From Chlamydiota bacterium (lineage in GTDB: Bacteria > Chlamydiota > Chlamydiia > Chlamydiales > Parachlamydiaceae), in NCBI GenBank assembly GCA_013285965.1, contig JABDGQ010000014.1:1-35555 (forward strand): a DNA stretch of 35,555 nt. Reading direction: 5' to 3'. How positions within the stretch are numbered: the first letter of the stretch is position 1; every line of letters starts with the position of its first letter. The notes below the pieces were generated by a model that saw only the letters and a list, made by a program, of their open reading frames with translations, did no database searches and had not been told where the DNA came from. The translations under genes and the position numbers were made by a program. Below, one piece after another: positions 1 through 8,156 of the stretch.

Positions 1-1
1 A

Positions 2-364
2 TCAATGCCGGGAGGGCCAATACGAAAGGCTTCTTTATGTTTTGATACCAAATCTTTGCAAAATAAGAAACAATTAAGAGTTTTGTTAATAAAATCTGCG
101 CAAGAATTGCTTAAACAAATTAGTGAAAATAGTGAAATTCAAGAATTTCTGAAGGAAAGACCATTTACTATAAAAAATGTGCAAATTATTATTTACAATC
201 AAGATAGTAAAGGAAACAACGTATATGATCCTGAAATTTTAACAGCAAGAATATCTAATGCTAGCCTCATTTATAAAACTATTGATTCTCCTATTTCCTT
301 TAGTCTTAAAAATAAATACGAAGAAACTTATGAAGAAGCTTTAGAAATTATTGAAAAATCTTAA
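2..364 (+). CDS. Lipoprotein-family paralogue, 5' end outside window (partial)
   Basis: The frame is open to the left edge of the window, so the first Met at position 5 is internal rather than a start. The 119 residues from that Met align without gaps to residues 60-178 of the next gene, with about 79 of 119 identical by eye, including the shared stretches MPGGPI, EIQEFLKERPFTIKNV and YEETYEEALEIIEKS. By analogy with that neighbour the missing N-terminus probably carries a lipoprotein signal. The mature part is charged, probably alpha/beta, and has no domain that I recognise. Function is unknown. Confidence 0.75.
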   Translation, partial: SMPGGPIRKASLCFDTKSLQNKKQLRVLLIKSAQELLKQISENSEIQEFLKERPFTIKNVQIIIYNQDSKGNNVYDPEILTARISNASLIYKTIDSPISFSLKNKYEETYEEALEIIEKS

Positions 365-415
365 TCTAATTTAACCAAGCCTATTAAAAACAAATGCAAA
401 AGATGATTTAAAAAA
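5..415 (+). repeat. Tandem duplication, unit 1 (unit length 659 bp)
   Basis: Positions 5-415 match 664-1074 at a constant offset of 659 bp. The match covers the gene tails and their 3' flanks; for example both flanks read CCTATTAAAAACAAATGC. Identity is highest in the EIQEFLKERP region, the last 15 codons and the 3' flank, and lower in the middle. The left limit lies outside the window. Confidence 0.8.
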
Positions 416-486
416 CACTGCAACAGAAACTGCGATAAACGAGAAAAAGGTAATATTGTTACACTAATCTCCGATGGAGTAAAACT

Positions 487-1023
487 ATGAAGATCGTTTT
501 ATCAATAATAATTTTATTGTTTTTTAGTGGCTGTGATCGAGAAAATAAAATGCCTGAATATCAATTGTCAAGAGGCGAAGAGCTTGTAAATAGCATTTTA
601 GCTAATGCCGCTAAAAAAATTTATAAAGAATATAACATTAGACCTTGTGGGGTTGGTGTATCGATGCCGGGAGGGCCAATAAAGGAAGTTACTTTATGTT
701 TTGATACCAAAAAGCCATATACAAAAATGCAACTAAGAATTTCATTAATAAAATTAGCGCAAGAATTACTTGAACAAATTAATGAAAATAATGAAATTCA
801 AGAATTTCTGAAGGAAAGACCATTTACTATAAAAAATGTTGAAATAATAATTTATAATCATGATGAAAAAGGTCTTACTTTAAAAGATCCACAAATTTCA
901 GTAGCTGGTATAGCTCAAGGTGTATTGGATTACAGTAGCATTGATCCCGAAGATGGATTTAGATACAAAAATGAATATGAAGAAACTTATGAAGAAGCTT
1001 TAGAAATTATTGAAAAATCTTAA
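487..1023 (+). CDS. Small lipoprotein of unknown function (tandem copy 2)
   Basis: This 178-aa protein begins with a short charged-hydrophobic leader and a lipobox ending FSGC at residues 13-16, which predicts cleavage before Cys16 and lipid anchoring. The start is supported by GGAG about 7 nt upstream. The rest is a soluble, Lys/Glu-rich domain with Cys53 and Cys71. It is a gap-free paralogue of the truncated gene just upstream, exactly 659 bp away, and the similarity continues about 50 bp past the stop codons. A hairpin followed by a T-run at 1097-1126 probably ends its transcript. I recognise no family; a chlamydia-specific surface or periplasmic lipoprotein is an inference. Confidence 0.75.
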   Translation: MKIVLSIIILLFFSGCDRENKMPEYQLSRGEELVNSILANAAKKIYKEYNIRPCGVGVSMPGGPIKEVTLCFDTKKPYTKMQLRISLIKLAQELLEQINENNEIQEFLKERPFTIKNVEIIIYNHDEKGLTLKDPQISVAGIAQGVLDYSSIDPEDGFRYKNEYEETYEEALEIIEKS

Positions 1024-1074
1024 TCTAATTTAATCATGCCTATTAAAAACAAATGCAAAAGATGATTTAAAAAA
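664..1074 (+). repeat. Tandem duplication, unit 2
   Basis: This is the second copy of the 659-bp unit; see 5-415. Similarity fades after the A-rich run near 1074, where CACTGCAACAG in copy 1 corresponds to AGATGGCAACAG here. Confidence 0.8.
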
Positions 1075-1096
1075 AGATGGCAACAGAGTCGGTGCG

Positions 1097-1126
1097 CTAA
1101 TTGCACAAAATGTGCAATAGCTTTTT
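1097..1126 (+). terminator. Rho-independent terminator after the lipoprotein gene
   Basis: ATTGCACA (1100-1107) and TGTGCAAT (1111-1118) form a perfect 8-bp stem with an AAA loop. CTA/TAG extends it past a one-base bulge, and CTTTTTG follows. It lies 74 bp past the stop at 1023. Confidence 0.6.
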
Positions 1127-1239
1127 GATAAAACCAAAACACTCAATTTGTTTTTGATAGCTTAAAAATTGAAAATAATTCTATAATTTTGAATTTCAAT
1201 CGCTCTGTCTCTCATCTAAAACTTTATTAAGGAGGAATA

Positions 1240-2247
1240 ATGCAAAGTAATTTCCTGTTAGTATATGTGCTATTTTTATGCATGTTCATCAATCCCTCTT
1301 TAGCAATGGCCGTTGAGGCATCTCAAGAGTCTTCTACAAATTTGCGCATTGTAGAGCTGTTGCCAAATCTTTGTTGCCCATTGGCTGTTAATCCGGGCAT
1401 CCCTGCTGATTTTATCGCTATGTCCCCAAACGGAAACTTAGATCCCTATGATTGGATTTATTGGGGACCAAAAGAGGTTCTTAAGAGTTATTTTGAAAAC
1501 CCAGCCTCCCTAAAAGTGCCACTCATAAGGGTAAAATTAAGTGCGAATGTAAATCAAACAGGTCCTGACACGTTTTGTGGTATGGAATCAATTAAAAAAA
1601 TGGATAAAAAACGCAAGGGATTGGCTTTTTTTGAGAATAAATGGGGTGATTATCCAGTTTTGGCTATGAGAAAGAGAATAGATGGAAAATTGATTTATTT
1701 TGCCTGGGTGGGATTAAACGATCCAGAAGCGGGTTGGACCTTATTATTTAACCTTGTGTTTCCAGATGAAAAAGATCATCCCAATAATGATGATCGTAAA
1801 CTTTGGGCTAATTTCCTCAAAGAAACCAGCCCTCTTAAAGATGAGGATTATTTTAAAGCCTGTGGGCAGGATTTACAGGAGGGATATACTCTTGTAAATG
1901 TAAGTGGGGCCAAATTGAAATTGCTTGCCGAAAAGAGACAGCTTGATGGAGCTTTACAAGTAGTGGTTATTCCAGCAAGTACTAATATTGAATTTAAGTA
2001 TTGTGACATGATGGAATGTCTTATGGGTGCTAAATGGAAACACGGTCAGCCTCTAGTAAAGGTTTTTGGAGAAATAACTGTTAATAACCAAAACATAAAA
2101 TCTACCACTAATTATGTCACATCCATTTTCTATAAAACAGTACCAGACTTTTCATTAAAGAAAGGTGATGATAAGAATGCTTTAATTTTTCAAAAAAAAA
2201 TGCCGCAGAATGAAAAAGAGCTAAATTCAACATGTCAAAATTCCTAA
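1240..2247 (+). CDS. Secreted protein of unknown function
   Basis: A 335-aa protein preceded by an almost ideal ribosome binding site (AAGGAGGAATA directly before ATG), which fixes the start and suggests good expression. Residues 1-25 form a classical signal peptide ending around LAMAVEA, so the mature protein is probably periplasmic or secreted. It contains several cysteines (for example a CC pair in PNLCCPLAV near residue 45), which could form disulfides outside the cytoplasm. A TATAAT lies at 1182-1187 without a well-spaced -35. I recognise no domain. It sits between the lipoprotein pair and two further unknown plus-strand genes. Confidence 0.75.
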   Translation: MQSNFLLVYVLFLCMFINPSLAMAVEASQESSTNLRIVELLPNLCCPLAVNPGIPADFIAMSPNGNLDPYDWIYWGPKEVLKSYFENPASLKVPLIRVKLSANVNQTGPDTFCGMESIKKMDKKRKGLAFFENKWGDYPVLAMRKRIDGKLIYFAWVGLNDPEAGWTLLFNLVFPDEKDHPNNDDRKLWANFLKETSPLKDEDYFKACGQDLQEGYTLVNVSGAKLKLLAEKRQLDGALQVVVIPASTNIEFKYCDMMECLMGAKWKHGQPLVKVFGEITVNNQNIKSTTNYVTSIFYKTVPDFSLKKGDDKNALIFQKKMPQNEKELNSTCQNS

Positions 2248-2368
2248 AATAAGCCTACCTCAAAATTATCTCTAATGTTGTTATTGATAGACAATTTTTA
2301 TTGTTTTTAATTATTTTTTTTGATACGATTATAATCAAATTATTTAAAAGTAAATGTTGGAGGAATTA

Positions 2369-3667
2369 ATGGTACGTATCAACAAAATAGATGGGGCGAT
2401 AGCGCCAATACATGTTTATGCACCTGAACTATCCTCAACAAATATACCACAATCTGTTACAAAGATTATTCCCGATAACAGTGCATCTAGCATTGCCAAA
2501 AGTACTAAAGCACGTACTGAGATTACTTGGTATATGGATTGTCCTGTTCTTCCACAACCATATGTAACCAGTGAAGGTATCGATAAAGCTAGCACACCTT
2601 TAAGTGCGCTGATTAAATTAGGCAGCCACGATGTCCAAAAAAAATTATTAGAGCGTTGGGCTCAATCAAATCGCGAAATTGAAGAATATATGCGACAACT
2701 TTTGCACTCGCCCGCTTACATACAACTACAAGAGTTGCGTAATAAAATTAATCAGGGTATTGACCCTGTTGCATCTTCGCAAGCTGCAGCAAGCTATGCC
2801 TATCATATGCCGATGGCAAATAACGCCGTTACCGATCTACAGACAAAGCATGTCGATGAAGATTTAGAAGTCAACGCAACTTCACCTGCAAGGCCCCGTT
2901 TTCCGCAGAGCTCAACAGCTGAATTAATGTTAGTACTAGGAGCTACGGCTTTAGGAGGTGCTGCTTTTGCCAGTGGTGTAATGTCAAAATTACCTACTTC
3001 GGCTGTGAGTCCCGATATTAGTGTTAAGATAGTAGAAAGCATGCAACATTTACAAGTGTTGCTACCACAAATTAAAATACAAGATTTGGTTCCTATCTTT
3101 AATTTAATGGTGACTGGCCCCATTTATTATCATTCATGGAATAATTCTATTAACCAGTTTAAAGCCAAAGAGCGCCGCTACACTGAAGTCGCACAAAATT
3201 ACGCTAAAGATATATTAACTATCGTACAAGATGCTGAATTTATGACAGCTGTCATTGCCTGGCGCTTACCAGAAGCTGCTTCATTGTCCAAACAAGATTT
3301 ACAACGCGTTGCAACAATAATGAATGTATTTTTAGCGGCCTCTGCCTTGGCTATGTTGTATGCTACTGATGTAGGCAAGGCCAACGGACAGCAGTTTGGT
3401 GGCTTAGAGCCTCAAGAATTACAAGCGCTGTTAATGGGTGAGTTGGCAATTAAAGATAGCCATTTGAGCAATGCTCTTATTGCCACTATTAGTACAGCCC
3501 TTGCCGATTTGCCAATAGTACAGCGACAAATGATCGTGCAACATTTGTTACACTACTTATCGGGCGCACAATCTTTAAATCCACTACTTAATCCCGTCAA
3601 AGTAATCGATGATGTATTGCTATCAGCTGTATTTCATGAATCGATTGCTAAAAAAATTAAAGTTTAA
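2369..3667 (+). CDS. Protein of unknown function with hydrophobic central segment
   Basis: I place the start at the ATG at 2369 (432 aa) rather than the in-frame ATG at 2354, because GGAGG lies about 6 nt before 2369 and is inside the longer reading. A TATAAT at 2330-2335 is a plausible -10. The protein has no N-terminal signal peptide. Its first ~190 residues are polar and helical (for example NREIEEYMRQLL). A hydrophobic Ala/Gly/Met-rich stretch follows near residue 200 (LMLVLGATALGGAAFASGV), then a largely helical C-terminal half. An effector or translocator-type role would fit this architecture, but no motif supports it. Confidence 0.7.
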   Translation: MVRINKIDGAIAPIHVYAPELSSTNIPQSVTKIIPDNSASSIAKSTKARTEITWYMDCPVLPQPYVTSEGIDKASTPLSALIKLGSHDVQKKLLERWAQSNREIEEYMRQLLHSPAYIQLQELRNKINQGIDPVASSQAAASYAYHMPMANNAVTDLQTKHVDEDLEVNATSPARPRFPQSSTAELMLVLGATALGGAAFASGVMSKLPTSAVSPDISVKIVESMQHLQVLLPQIKIQDLVPIFNLMVTGPIYYHSWNNSINQFKAKERRYTEVAQNYAKDILTIVQDAEFMTAVIAWRLPEAASLSKQDLQRVATIMNVFLAASALAMLYATDVGKANGQQFGGLEPQELQALLMGELAIKDSHLSNALIATISTALADLPIVQRQMIVQHLLHYLSGAQSLNPLLNPVKVIDDVLLSAVFHESIAKKIKV

Positions 3668-3730
3668 ATCTAGATAAATTTATTTATAAAAATATTAGTT
3701 AATATAAAAAATTAAATATGGAAGTTTTGT

Positions 3731-4540
3731 ATGGAAGTAAATTCAAATGGTAGTTTTCCGCCTAGCTGTAACTATTATTCATGTGATGGAAGTATCTCAA
3801 GTAGTAGTAGTTCTAGTAGTTCTAGCAGTAGTAGCTCAAGTAGCTCAAGTAGCAGTAGCTCAAGTAGCTCAAGTAGCTCAAGTAGCTCAAGTAGCTCAAG
3901 TAGCTCAAGCAGTAGTAGCTCAAGCAGTAGTAGCTCAAGCAGTAGTAGCTATGTTAGCCTCTCAAGTGTCCCTGATTATGAAATCATAGATAGAATCACT
4001 GTCTTTAATTTCTTAAGATATTATCCATCGGCATTGAATTGTGTAACCAATGATCTTATGCTTCAAGCTATCCATAATAATATGAATAAGTATGGCAGAG
4101 CTTTTAGAGCTATGGAACCTACATTAACACCTATTCTAACTGTAAAAAAAATATGTTTATTCTGTGGAAAAAAATTTTCCACTGAAGTCGAACAAGGTGA
4201 TAATGAAGCCGAAAAAGGAGCCGAAGAAGGTGATCATGGTTACGGAGGTGTAGAGGTTAAACCATTACTTGAAACTACATTTCGTCCCCTGATTCCCGAT
4301 TCGCCCATTCTATTAAGAACTTTAAGTTCTGAATTTGCTAGTGATAATAATTTGCTAAAATTATCTGTGGCCATCGGCTTATTTGCCGAGTCAATTTTCC
4401 GCGAAATAGCCTCAGTCTCTTTATCTTTAGGATTGCATATATATGCGCTATTGGATGAAAACAACGCCGCTTTATATAAAGTACGGCTGAATATTAATAG
4501 ATATCGCCCTATTATGGCATTAATCAATTCAATCTTTTGA
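3731..4540 (+). CDS. Protein with 51-residue polyserine tract
   Basis: 269 aa with GGAAG upstream of the ATG. After a 22-residue N-terminus containing two Cys comes an uninterrupted run of 51 serines (residues 23-73), then about 195 residues of ordinary composition. That part has a CxxC pair (LFCGKKF region), a short acidic stretch (EAEKGAEEGDHG), and a hydrophobic helical end. The non-repetitive C-terminal part and the downstream terminator argue for a real gene and not only a repeat artefact. Polyserine tracts elsewhere act as flexible linkers; here function is unknown. A bidirectional terminator separates it from the convergent aminopeptidase gene. Confidence 0.7.
   Translation: MEVNSNGSFPPSCNYYSCDGSISSSSSSSSSSSSSSSSSSSSSSSSSSSSSSSSSSSSSSSSSSSSSSSSSSSYVSLSSVPDYEIIDRITVFNFLRYYPSALNCVTNDLMLQAIHNNMNKYGRAFRAMEPTLTPILTVKKICLFCGKKFSTEVEQGDNEAEKGAEEGDHGYGGVEVKPLLETTFRPLIPDSPILLRTLSSEFASDNNLLKLSVAIGLFAESIFREIASVSLSLGLHIYALLDENNAALYKVRLNINRYRPIMALINSIF
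3797..3949 (+). repeat. Serine-codon minisatellite (AGC TCA AGT units)
   Basis: 153 bp made only of serine codons of both classes (AGT/AGC and TCA/TCT). Much of it is built from the 9-nt unit AGCTCAAGT, with interspersed AGCAGTAGT triplets. Because units are multiples of three, slippage would change tract length without breaking the frame. Confidence 0.9.
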
Positions 4541-4541
4541 T

Positions 4542-4582
4542 AAATTTTTTGCTCATATGCGAATATAAGAGCAAAAAAATTT
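4542..4582. terminator. Bidirectional terminator between convergent genes
   Basis: AAATTTTTTGCTC (4542-4554) pairs with GAGCAAAAAAATTT (4569-4582) around a 14-nt loop. The A/T arms provide a U-run in both directions. It lies between the stops of the polyserine gene and the aminopeptidase gene. Confidence 0.65.
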
Positions 4583-4593
4583 AGCGATGAAAA

Positions 4594-4616
4594 TGTCAAA
4601 AAAGGCAATTTTGACA
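4594..4616. repeat. Palindrome TGTCAAAA-N7-TTTTGACA
   Basis: Perfect 8-bp arms. The same arms with a 6-nt spacer occur at 21789-21810. Here it may be a second part of the convergent terminator region. Confidence 0.5.
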
Positions 4617-4653
4617 AGCAAATTGAATTTCAAAAGAGGTAACTAATTTTGTT

Positions 4654-5985
4654 TCAAATAAAATTAGTTGCTTCTGGCCATTTCTTGAGGGCAAATAAAG
4701 TGGTCAGTAGTTTGCACATATCAAGATGATCCTGACACGCCATTAACTCACGCGCTGAATGCATCGATAACTGTGGGCAACCAATATCGACTGTGGGCAT
4801 GCCGGTGAGGGAGGCGTGTAATGGTCCAATTGTACTGCCACAGGGAATATCATTACGGCTGACAAAATGTTGTAGATTTATATTGCATAATTGCGCGGCT
4901 TGATAGATAGGCAAAAATGAGCTTGCGTTAGTAGCATAACGATGCTGTGCATTATGTTTAATGGTTATTCCATTTCCTAATAGTACTTGATGCTGTTCAT
5001 CATGTTTATTGGCATAGTTAGGATGTAGGGCATGTGCTAAATCAATAGAAATACAAGTTGATCTATTTAAAACGCTAAATAGCTCTGAGCGACTAGCCCC
5101 GTAGCTTGCAAGGATTCGCTCTATTATTTGCATAAAAAATGGTGAAAGCGCACCTTGAGTTGATTGAGAGCCAATTTCTTCATGATCCCAAAAAATTACC
5201 ATTTTCAGTTCATCTTGCAGGGGCTCTGATTCTTGTAATAAAGCAGTAGTTGCGGCATGCACACTGGCTAAGCTGTCAATACGGAAGCCAGCTAACATAG
5301 ATGGTGGATATCCCACGATACGGGCTTTTTCCAAGGGATAAGCAAAAAGATCGTACGCAATTAGTTTTTTAACAGGCCATTTTTGTTGTAATAATGTTTC
5401 TAAAAAAGTAGTTGTCTTATCATTCTCATTTATTGATGGGTCATTTAGAGAAGCTAATAAGAATAAATGTTCTTGTTTATTTAATAATAATCCTTGTTCA
5501 TTGACTTGTCTATCAAGATGAATGGCTAATTGTGGAATCATAAAAGAGTGATCTTCAAGCCTTACCAAAGTTTCTTTGATTTGATCGCTCTGATCTTTAA
5601 AAATTATCCGACCCGCTAATCCTAAATCGCGATTAAGCCAAGATGTTAGTAAAGGTGCTCCGTATACCTCTACACCAAGCAGCACAGACTGATGCTTATG
5701 TACTTGGGTAAAATGTTTTAATTTTAAACATGGGCTATCCAAATGGGAGGCGTATAAGCGTAAGCGCTTTGGAGTTAAATGTGGCGTGATAAAGGCGCAA
5801 AGAGCCGAACCGTTATTATGCAAAACATAATGTTTACCTGGTTCAATTTGCATCCCCTTTTCTTCTGATAATTCTTGATAGTGCTTTTGGCAAAGCTTCT
5901 TTAGAAGATAATTGGTTGCATGTAAAGCGGTTGGGCAGAGATCTAAAAATGATATTAAATCTTTAATAATTGGCGATAAAGTCAT
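4654..5985 (-). CDS. M18 family aminopeptidase
   Basis: Cytoplasmic di-metal (usually zinc) aminopeptidase that removes N-terminal, often acidic, residues from peptides. Family motifs appear in order: SHLDSPCLKLK (metal His and Asp), GVEVYG...NRDLGLAGR, DHEEIGSQSTQGA (catalytic Glu pair), SIDLAHALHPNYANKHD, NGITIKHNAQHRYATN, and SRNDIPCGSTIGP...QLSMHSAREL (C-terminal metal His). I start at 5985 (443 aa) because AAGGA lies 8 nt upstream and the family normally begins about here; an in-frame ATG at 6054 would add 23 unrelated residues. A role in recycling host- or self-derived peptides is likely. It has its own small intergenic regions, so operon membership is unclear. Confidence 0.92.
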   Translation of the reverse strand: MTLSPIIKDLISFLDLCPTALHATNYLLKKLCQKHYQELSEEKGMQIEPGKHYVLHNNGSALCAFITPHLTPKRLRLYASHLDSPCLKLKHFTQVHKHQSVLLGVEVYGAPLLTSWLNRDLGLAGRIIFKDQSDQIKETLVRLEDHSFMIPQLAIHLDRQVNEQGLLLNKQEHLFLLASLNDPSINENDKTTTFLETLLQQKWPVKKLIAYDLFAYPLEKARIVGYPPSMLAGFRIDSLASVHAATTALLQESEPLQDELKMVIFWDHEEIGSQSTQGALSPFFMQIIERILASYGASRSELFSVLNRSTCISIDLAHALHPNYANKHDEQHQVLLGNGITIKHNAQHRYATNASSFLPIYQAAQLCNINLQHFVSRNDIPCGSTIGPLHASLTGMPTVDIGCPQLSMHSARELMACQDHLDMCKLLTTLFALKKWPEATNFI

Positions 5986-6079
5986 TTTAATAATCCTTTT
6001 AAACCTGAACTTTGAGCTTGTGGATAGTTTTAACCCATCCACAATATAACTCATTGAAAGCTCTGTTTTTAACTTTTCG

Positions 6080-6328
6080 TTAATTGCTTTTCTTATAAGA
6101 GGGGATGTTAAATACTTGTTTTTTTTCTGCTCTATTTACTTCCTCTTCATCTTCTATTTCACTATCATCAAGTGGAATAGCTAAAGAATCAGTAGTGTCA
6201 ATCTGATCGCGTAACATGATTTCATCTTTCTGTTTAGTATTTCCATCATTTTTTAAGTTGCTTACTGCTGCCTCTACACAAAAACCTGTTACAAATGCAC
6301 TTAAACATGCTATCAAAATATATTTCAT
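6080..6328 (-). CDS. Small exported acidic protein
   Basis: 82 aa. The start at 6328 is chosen because AAGGA precedes it at good distance and the protein then begins with a signal peptide (MKYILIACLSAFVTGFCVEA); an upstream ATG at 6394 would bury the signal. The mature part is short and highly charged, with an acidic patch (DDSEIEDEEEVN) followed by a basic tail (KKQ...YKKSN). No domain is recognised. It is similar in style, but not in sequence, to the 74-aa exported protein at 21516-21740. Confidence 0.6.
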   Translation of the reverse strand: MKYILIACLSAFVTGFCVEAAVSNLKNDGNTKQKDEIMLRDQIDTTDSLAIPLDDSEIEDEEEVNRAEKKQVFNIPSYKKSN

Positions 6329-6484
6329 TGCTAATATCCTTATTTTTTTAGCAAAAATGATTAAATGAGGAATTTTGAGATTTTGAAAAATCAATTAATT
6401 CAAAATAATCTGCTTCTTCACCTACATTCTTGAGTGTTTTTTAATTTACATTTAGCACCATTCAAACAAATAGTCTTAAATTAA

Positions 6485-8035
6485 CTAGCCTCTGCTCTTT
6501 GTCTGATTTGCCGTTAAACTGGCATTCATCAAACCTAAAGATTCCAGTATATGTTCATCCTGGATTTCCTGGTATAACGCTAAATCAGCAATAGTGCGTG
6601 CCACGCGTAAAATCCGATCACAGGCGCGTGCTGAGAAGTGCATAGCGTCCATGGCGTTTTGTAAGAGTCTCCAACCACTGCTTTTAAGAGTACAATGCAA
6701 TTTCAAGTCGGCTGCGCTCAATTCAGCATTGGTTTTAGAGCTTTGAAAGCGCTGATGTTGTACTTGACGAGCATTGATTACTCTTTGTTGGATCTTATTT
6801 GAAGATTCAGAGGGTGGTTGTTGTAATAAGTCGCTATAGCGCGTTATAGAATCTACATCTACTTTGATATCTATACGATCAAGCAGTGGTCCTGAGAGTT
6901 TATTTTGATATCGCTGTATTTGCAATGGGCTATCTTTACAAGCTTTGTCAGGATGCCCTAAATAGCCACAAGGACAAGGATTCATAGCTGCTACAAACAT
7001 TATATTAGTAGGAAAAGTAAAATTTCCATGCGCGCGACTAATGGTAACTTTGCGGTCTTCTAAAGGCTGCCTGAGTACTTCTAAAACAGAACGTGAAAAC
7101 TCTGGCAATTCATCTAAAAATAGAATGCCATGATGTGCTAACGAGATTTCGCCAGGTCGGGGATTACTTCCACCACCAATTAAGCCAGCATAACTGATAG
7201 TATGATGCGGTTTACGAAAAGGTCTTTGCGTTAATAATGTTTGTTTTTCCGAAAGTAGCCCTGCAATGGAGTGAATGCGGGTGACTTCAAGTGCCTCTTG
7301 GATATTCATCGGTGGCATGATGCTAGGTAATGCTTTGGCCATTAATGTTTTACCGCAACCTGGCGGGCCACTCATAATTAAATTATGACCACCAGCGGCT
7401 GCAATTTCAAATGAGCGTTTAGCATGTAGTTGTCCTTTAATGGCACTAAAGTCTACTAATGGCTCCTGTGCGTTACCAAAAGCATCGATTTTTGTTTTGG
7501 TTGGTGTAAATTTGGCAGGTTCACGTACAAATTGAGCGGCTTCTTGTAAATCGGCAATACCATAAATATCGATATCCTGTACCAAGGCGGCCTCATCTGC
7601 ATTACAGGCTGGTAATAAGACCCCTTTTTTTCCTTGTGCGCGTGCCAACATGGCAATGGCCAAAGCTCCTGCTAAGGGGCGCAAATGGCCACTGAGCGAA
7701 AGCTCTCCGACAATTAAATAATCAGTTAAGTTGATGTGTTCTTTTAACAAGCCTGATGAACGCATAAGTCCTAGCGCAATGGGCAAATCATACAATACGC
7801 CCTCTTTTTTGAGGTCGCCGGGGGCTAAGTTAACAGTTGAGTAAATGCTACCTAATGTAAAGCCGCTATTTTTTACAGCCGTTAAAACGCGATCTTTAGA
7901 CTCACGCACAGCCGTATCAGGTAATCCGACGATAACCAACGTCAATTTATCTGACGTGGCAACATCCACCTCCACTTCAATTAGTACGGCTTCTAAGCCG
8001 ATTAACGAGACACATTGTAGACGTGAAAGGGCCAT
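6485..8035 (-). CDS. YifB/ComM-type AAA+ ATPase (Mg-chelatase-like)
   Basis: 516 aa, the normal length of this family. The N-terminal ~190 residues form the Lon-protease-like domain (GLPDTAVRESKDRV, NLAPGDLKKEG). A Mg-chelatase AAA+ core follows, with Walker A GPPGCGKT at residues 223-230, Walker B ILFLDELPEF, a sensor region (VAAMNPCPCGYLG), the arginine-containing GPLLDRIDI motif, and a C-terminal lid (SARACDRILRVARTIADL). In Vibrio and Haemophilus, ComM is a hexameric helicase that promotes branch migration during natural transformation. In this lineage a role in recombination is an inference. No clear Shine-Dalgarno sequence precedes the ATG. Confidence 0.93.
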   Translation of the reverse strand: MALSRLQCVSLIGLEAVLIEVEVDVATSDKLTLVIVGLPDTAVRESKDRVLTAVKNSGFTLGSIYSTVNLAPGDLKKEGVLYDLPIALGLMRSSGLLKEHINLTDYLIVGELSLSGHLRPLAGALAIAMLARAQGKKGVLLPACNADEAALVQDIDIYGIADLQEAAQFVREPAKFTPTKTKIDAFGNAQEPLVDFSAIKGQLHAKRSFEIAAAGGHNLIMSGPPGCGKTLMAKALPSIMPPMNIQEALEVTRIHSIAGLLSEKQTLLTQRPFRKPHHTISYAGLIGGGSNPRPGEISLAHHGILFLDELPEFSRSVLEVLRQPLEDRKVTISRAHGNFTFPTNIMFVAAMNPCPCGYLGHPDKACKDSPLQIQRYQNKLSGPLLDRIDIKVDVDSITRYSDLLQQPPSESSNKIQQRVINARQVQHQRFQSSKTNAELSAADLKLHCTLKSSGWRLLQNAMDAMHFSARACDRILRVARTIADLALYQEIQDEHILESLGLMNASLTANQTKSRG

Positions 8036-8156
8036 AACTTAAAAACTCAGGTATATACTTTGTTAAAGCCGGTTTTCATATAAAAAAGAATTGTAAGGTA
8101 ACTTAAAATTAATAGGTATATATATTTAATTTCTTTAATCAATAGTCAACTGCAGC

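Noticed and set aside
3797-3949. CRISPR-like short repeats
   Set aside because: The units are 9 bp, contiguous and without spacers, and they encode serine in frame.
3747-3989. Frame with Val/Ala/Gln repeats over the serine tract
   Set aside because: It is the +1 reading of the AGCTCAAGT repeats; the serine frame continues into a long ordinary C-terminal domain.
5986-6054. 23-residue N-terminal extension of the M18 aminopeptidase
   Set aside because: The ribosome binding site and family alignment support the internal ATG at 5985.
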